Positions 14,177 to 15,711 of a stretch of DNA of 15,711 bases are shown here, one piece after another. The translations under genes and the position numbers were made by a program. Within the stretch, counting starts at the first letter, position 1, and each line of letters opens with the position of its first letter. This DNA comes from an uncultured Gammaproteobacteria bacterium (GTDB taxonomy: Bacteria; Pseudomonadota; Gammaproteobacteria; UBA9214). The notes beneath the pieces are model-generated. The model had not been told where the DNA came from, ran no database searches, and was given only the letters and a program-made list of their open reading frames with translations. The DNA is taken from positions 1 to 15,711 of the forward strand of contig CAJQOV010000058.1 of NCBI GenBank assembly GCA_905480065.1. Reading direction: 5' to 3'.

Positions 14177-14761
14177 CTAGAGTACCTTGATACCGGCGTC
14201 CTGCAATAGCTCGGCCGTTTCGAATAGCGGCAATCCCATGACCCCGGAGTAGCTGCCCTCGATACGGCTGATGAAGATGGCCGCGCGTCCCTGGATGGCA
14301 TAGCCACCCGCCTTGTCCGCCGGTTCGCCGGTATCCCAGTATGCCGCGCATTCCGCAGTGGTGACCGTGCGAAATGTCACGTAGCTGGTGCGGACCTGCA
14401 CCGCCTCGGTGGCGCCCACCAGCGCCACCGCGGTCAGTACCGAATGCGTGCGCCCGGACAGCTGCTGCAGCATGCGGATGGCGTGTTCACGGTCTTGCGG
14501 CTTGCCGAGAATGCCGGAACCGGTGACGACCTCGGTATCGGCGCCCAGCACCGGCCGGCGCCGGCCTTCCGGCAACCGGTTCCACCCGGCACGCGCCTTT
14601 TCCAGGGCAATGCGGCAGACATAGTCCTGTGCGCTTTCATTGTCCTTCACCTGTTCATCCAGGTCGATCGCCAGCACGGCATAATCGACCCCGATCTGGT
14701 CGAGCAATTCCCGGCGCCGGGGTGACTGCGAGGCAAGATAGATATCCGGAAGTTTGCTCAT
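14177..14761 (-). CDS. maf: Maf family nucleoside triphosphate pyrophosphatase (YhdE-type)
   Basis: This 194-residue enzyme hydrolyses dTTP/UTP and modified pyrimidine nucleotides to monophosphates, cleaning the nucleotide pool; it has also been linked to septum control. Motifs in order are L-A-S-Q-S-P-R-R (9-16), G-A-D-T-E-V-V (73-79), G-K-P (86-88), the D-K-A-G-G-Y-A-I-Q-G loop (149-158) and G-S-Y-S-G-V-M-G-L-P-L (169-179). The length and the Y-A-I-Q-G and S-x-x-G-V-M-G-L-P patterns fit the YhdE (dTTP/UTP) branch rather than the YceF (m7GTP) branch. That split is my inference from motif context. It starts 24 nt after rlmH. The next gene, rng, lies 255 nt downstream. Confidence 0.93.
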   Translation of the reverse strand: MSKLPDIYLASQSPRRRELLDQIGVDYAVLAIDLDEQVKDNESAQDYVCRIALEKARAGWNRLPEGRRRPVLGADTEVVTGSGILGKPQDREHAIRMLQQLSGRTHSVLTAVALVGATEAVQVRTSYVTFRTVTTAECAAYWDTGEPADKAGGYAIQGRAAIFISRIEGSYSGVMGLPLFETAELLQDAGIKVL

Positions 14762-14785
14762 GGGAGGGTAATGAACACTGGTTGC

Positions 14786-15256
14786 TCAGGCACGGTGATA
14801 GGGGTGACCATTGAGGATACTCCAGGCGCGATACAGTTGTTCCGCCAGCACGATACGCACCAGGGCATGGGGAAAGGTCAGCGCCGACAGCGACCAGCTG
14901 CGTTCGGCACGGGCCAGGCAATCCGGCGCCAGTCCATCCGGGCCACCGACCAGCAAGGCCACGTCGCGACCGGACCCCAGCCACTGGCGCAGATGGTCGG
15001 CCAGCGTCGGGGTACTCCACGCCTGTCCCTGCACGTCCAGCGCGATGACTGCGCAGTCCTTCGGCAAGGCGGCCAGCATCTGCCGGCCCTCTTCCCGTTG
15101 CGCCTGCAGGGCGGGCTGCGACTTGCTGCGCCGTCCGAGCGGAATCTCGACCAGCTGCAGGACGCATTCGCGCGGCAGGCGTCGCGCATAATCCTGGTAG
15201 CCCTGCGTCACCCAGTCCGGCATGCGGGTACCGACGGCAATCAGATGGATGCGCAC
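14786..15256 (-). CDS. rlmH: 23S rRNA (pseudouridine1915-N3)-methyltransferase RlmH
   Basis: This 156-residue SPOUT-class enzyme (E. coli 155) uses S-adenosylmethionine to methylate pseudouridine 1915 in helix 69 of 23S rRNA within the assembled 70S ribosome. The opening M-R-I-H-L-I-A-V-G-T-R-M-P-D-W-V is typical. The SAM-knot loop L-L-V-G-G-P-D-G-L (101-109) and the C-terminal AEQLYRAWSILNGHPYHRA, whose Y-H-R contacts substrate, are intact. It follows rsfS by 13 nt, the usual arrangement of these two ribosome-associated genes, so they are probably cotranscribed. Confidence 0.96.
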   Translation of the reverse strand: MRIHLIAVGTRMPDWVTQGYQDYARRLPRECVLQLVEIPLGRRSKSQPALQAQREEGRQMLAALPKDCAVIALDVQGQAWSTPTLADHLRQWLGSGRDVALLVGGPDGLAPDCLARAERSWSLSALTFPHALVRIVLAEQLYRAWSILNGHPYHRA

Positions 15257-15269
15257 GCCATGCAGCCTG

Positions 15270-15665
15270 TCAGCGATCCTGCCCGGCGGCTGGCTGGCTA
15301 CCGACCGACCACAGCTTCTCCAGTGCGTAGAAGCTGCGCGTCTCCGGCATCATGACATGCACCACGATATCGATCAGGTCGATCAGGATCCACTCCGAAC
15401 CCTTGTCCCCTTCCACCCCCGGCGTGTTCACGCCGAGTTTTTTGGCCTCCGCCGCAACATGGTCGGCAATGGACTTGATGTGCCGGGTCGATGTGCCACT
15501 GGCAATGACCATAAGGTCGGTGATCGAAGTCTGGTCGCGCACATCGAGCACGCGAATATCCAGCGCCTTCATGTCTTCCAGTGCCTTGATGGTCAGTGCC
15601 AGCAATTTTCCAACCCGGCCATCCACGTCGGTAGCGGCCAGTTTGCCTGCTTTATGGTTTTTCAT
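15270..15665 (-). CDS. rsfS: ribosome silencing factor RsfS
   Basis: This 131-residue factor binds ribosomal protein uL14 and blocks 30S-50S joining, lowering translation in starvation. Family blocks are visible: LDVRDQTSITDLMVIASGTS (40-59), R-H-I-K-S-I-A-D-H-V, GVEGDKGSEWILIDLIDIVV (83-102), HVMMPETRSFYALEKLW (103-119). At 131 aa it is longer than E. coli RsfS (105 aa), because of about 15 extra N-terminal residues and a short C-terminal tail. AAGG lies 7 nt before ATG 15665. It follows nadD by 12 nt. Confidence 0.95.
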   Translation of the reverse strand: MKNHKAGKLAATDVDGRVGKLLALTIKALEDMKALDIRVLDVRDQTSITDLMVIASGTSTRHIKSIADHVAAEAKKLGVNTPGVEGDKGSEWILIDLIDIVVHVMMPETRSFYALEKLWSVGSQPAAGQDR

Positions 15666-15677
15666 AGCCTCGCCTTG

Positions 15678-15711
15678 TTATACATACAAACCCTGTTGCC
15701 GGACGACCTCG
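15678..15711 (-). CDS. nadD: nicotinate-nucleotide adenylyltransferase, last ten codons
   Basis: Reading into the window on the minus strand gives E-V-V-R-Q-Q-G-L-Y-V and then TAA (15678-15680). NadD proteins commonly end in a helix followed by (H/Q)-G-L-Y-(R/V), and nadD directly before rsfS is the standard order in gammaproteobacteria. NadD converts nicotinate mononucleotide to deamido-NAD. The identification rests on ten residues plus context. Confidence 0.6.
   Translation of the reverse strand, partial: EVVRQQGLYV

Overview
The window looks like a chromosomal segment of a GC-rich gammaproteobacterium. The main evidence is a conserved housekeeping series on the minus strand, read right to left: nadD tail, rsfS, rlmH, maf, rng, yhdP, a Nit-type amidase and tldD. 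This order is familiar from free-living, often sulfur-oxidising or marine gammaproteobacteria, but I cannot name the genus from sequence alone. Almost every real gene is on the minus strand. The only plus-strand genes I support are a broken fragment at the left edge and one small cysteine-rich ORF at 3486-3722.

Right part (6253-15711): a dense, ordinary core block. nadD/rsfS/rlmH/maf cover NAD synthesis, ribosome silencing, 23S rRNA methylation and nucleotide-pool cleaning. rng/yhdP/nit/tldD cover RNA processing, envelope lipid transport, deaminated-glutathione repair and TldD/PmbA-type proteolysis. Spacing is short (an 8-nt overlap up to 75 nt) apart from a 255-nt gap between maf and rng, so two transcription units are likely. 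The block ends at a strong hairpin with a T-rich flank just after tldD.

Left part (1-6252): a looser accessory mosaic of single genes with long spacers. From right to left it holds a HabA-like four-helix membrane protein, an unassigned outer-membrane lipoprotein, a YeaD-type hexose-6-phosphate mutarotase, the small Cys4 protein on the other strand, a two-helix channel with an odd selectivity filter, a DUF2237 protein, a small DUF4144-like protein, DoxX, DUF2784 and a truncated DUF4442 protein. At the extreme left the DUF4442 gene is joined head-on, inside a 15-bp palindrome, to the start of a nitronate monooxygenase gene. Both are cut at that point, so this is either a real inversion breakpoint or an assembly/amplification chimera.

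The most distinctive feature is a family of near-perfect 24-25 bp palindromes with the core GAATAAAGGGGTCGGTGTCA. Three copies lie at about 3009-3080, 3698-3761 and 6183-6252. Each carries extra partial tandem units of GAATAAAG on one edge, and two sit directly on the stop codons of flanking genes. Two genes, yeaD and the small Cys4 gene, take their stop codon from the repeat. Related but decayed GGGGTCAGA motifs litter 3122-3233 and lie 3 nt after the lipoprotein stop codon. No transposase is present, so these look like non-autonomous elements moved in trans. Some may have been co-opted as terminators. No CRISPR array, tRNA, rRNA or intact insertion sequence was seen.
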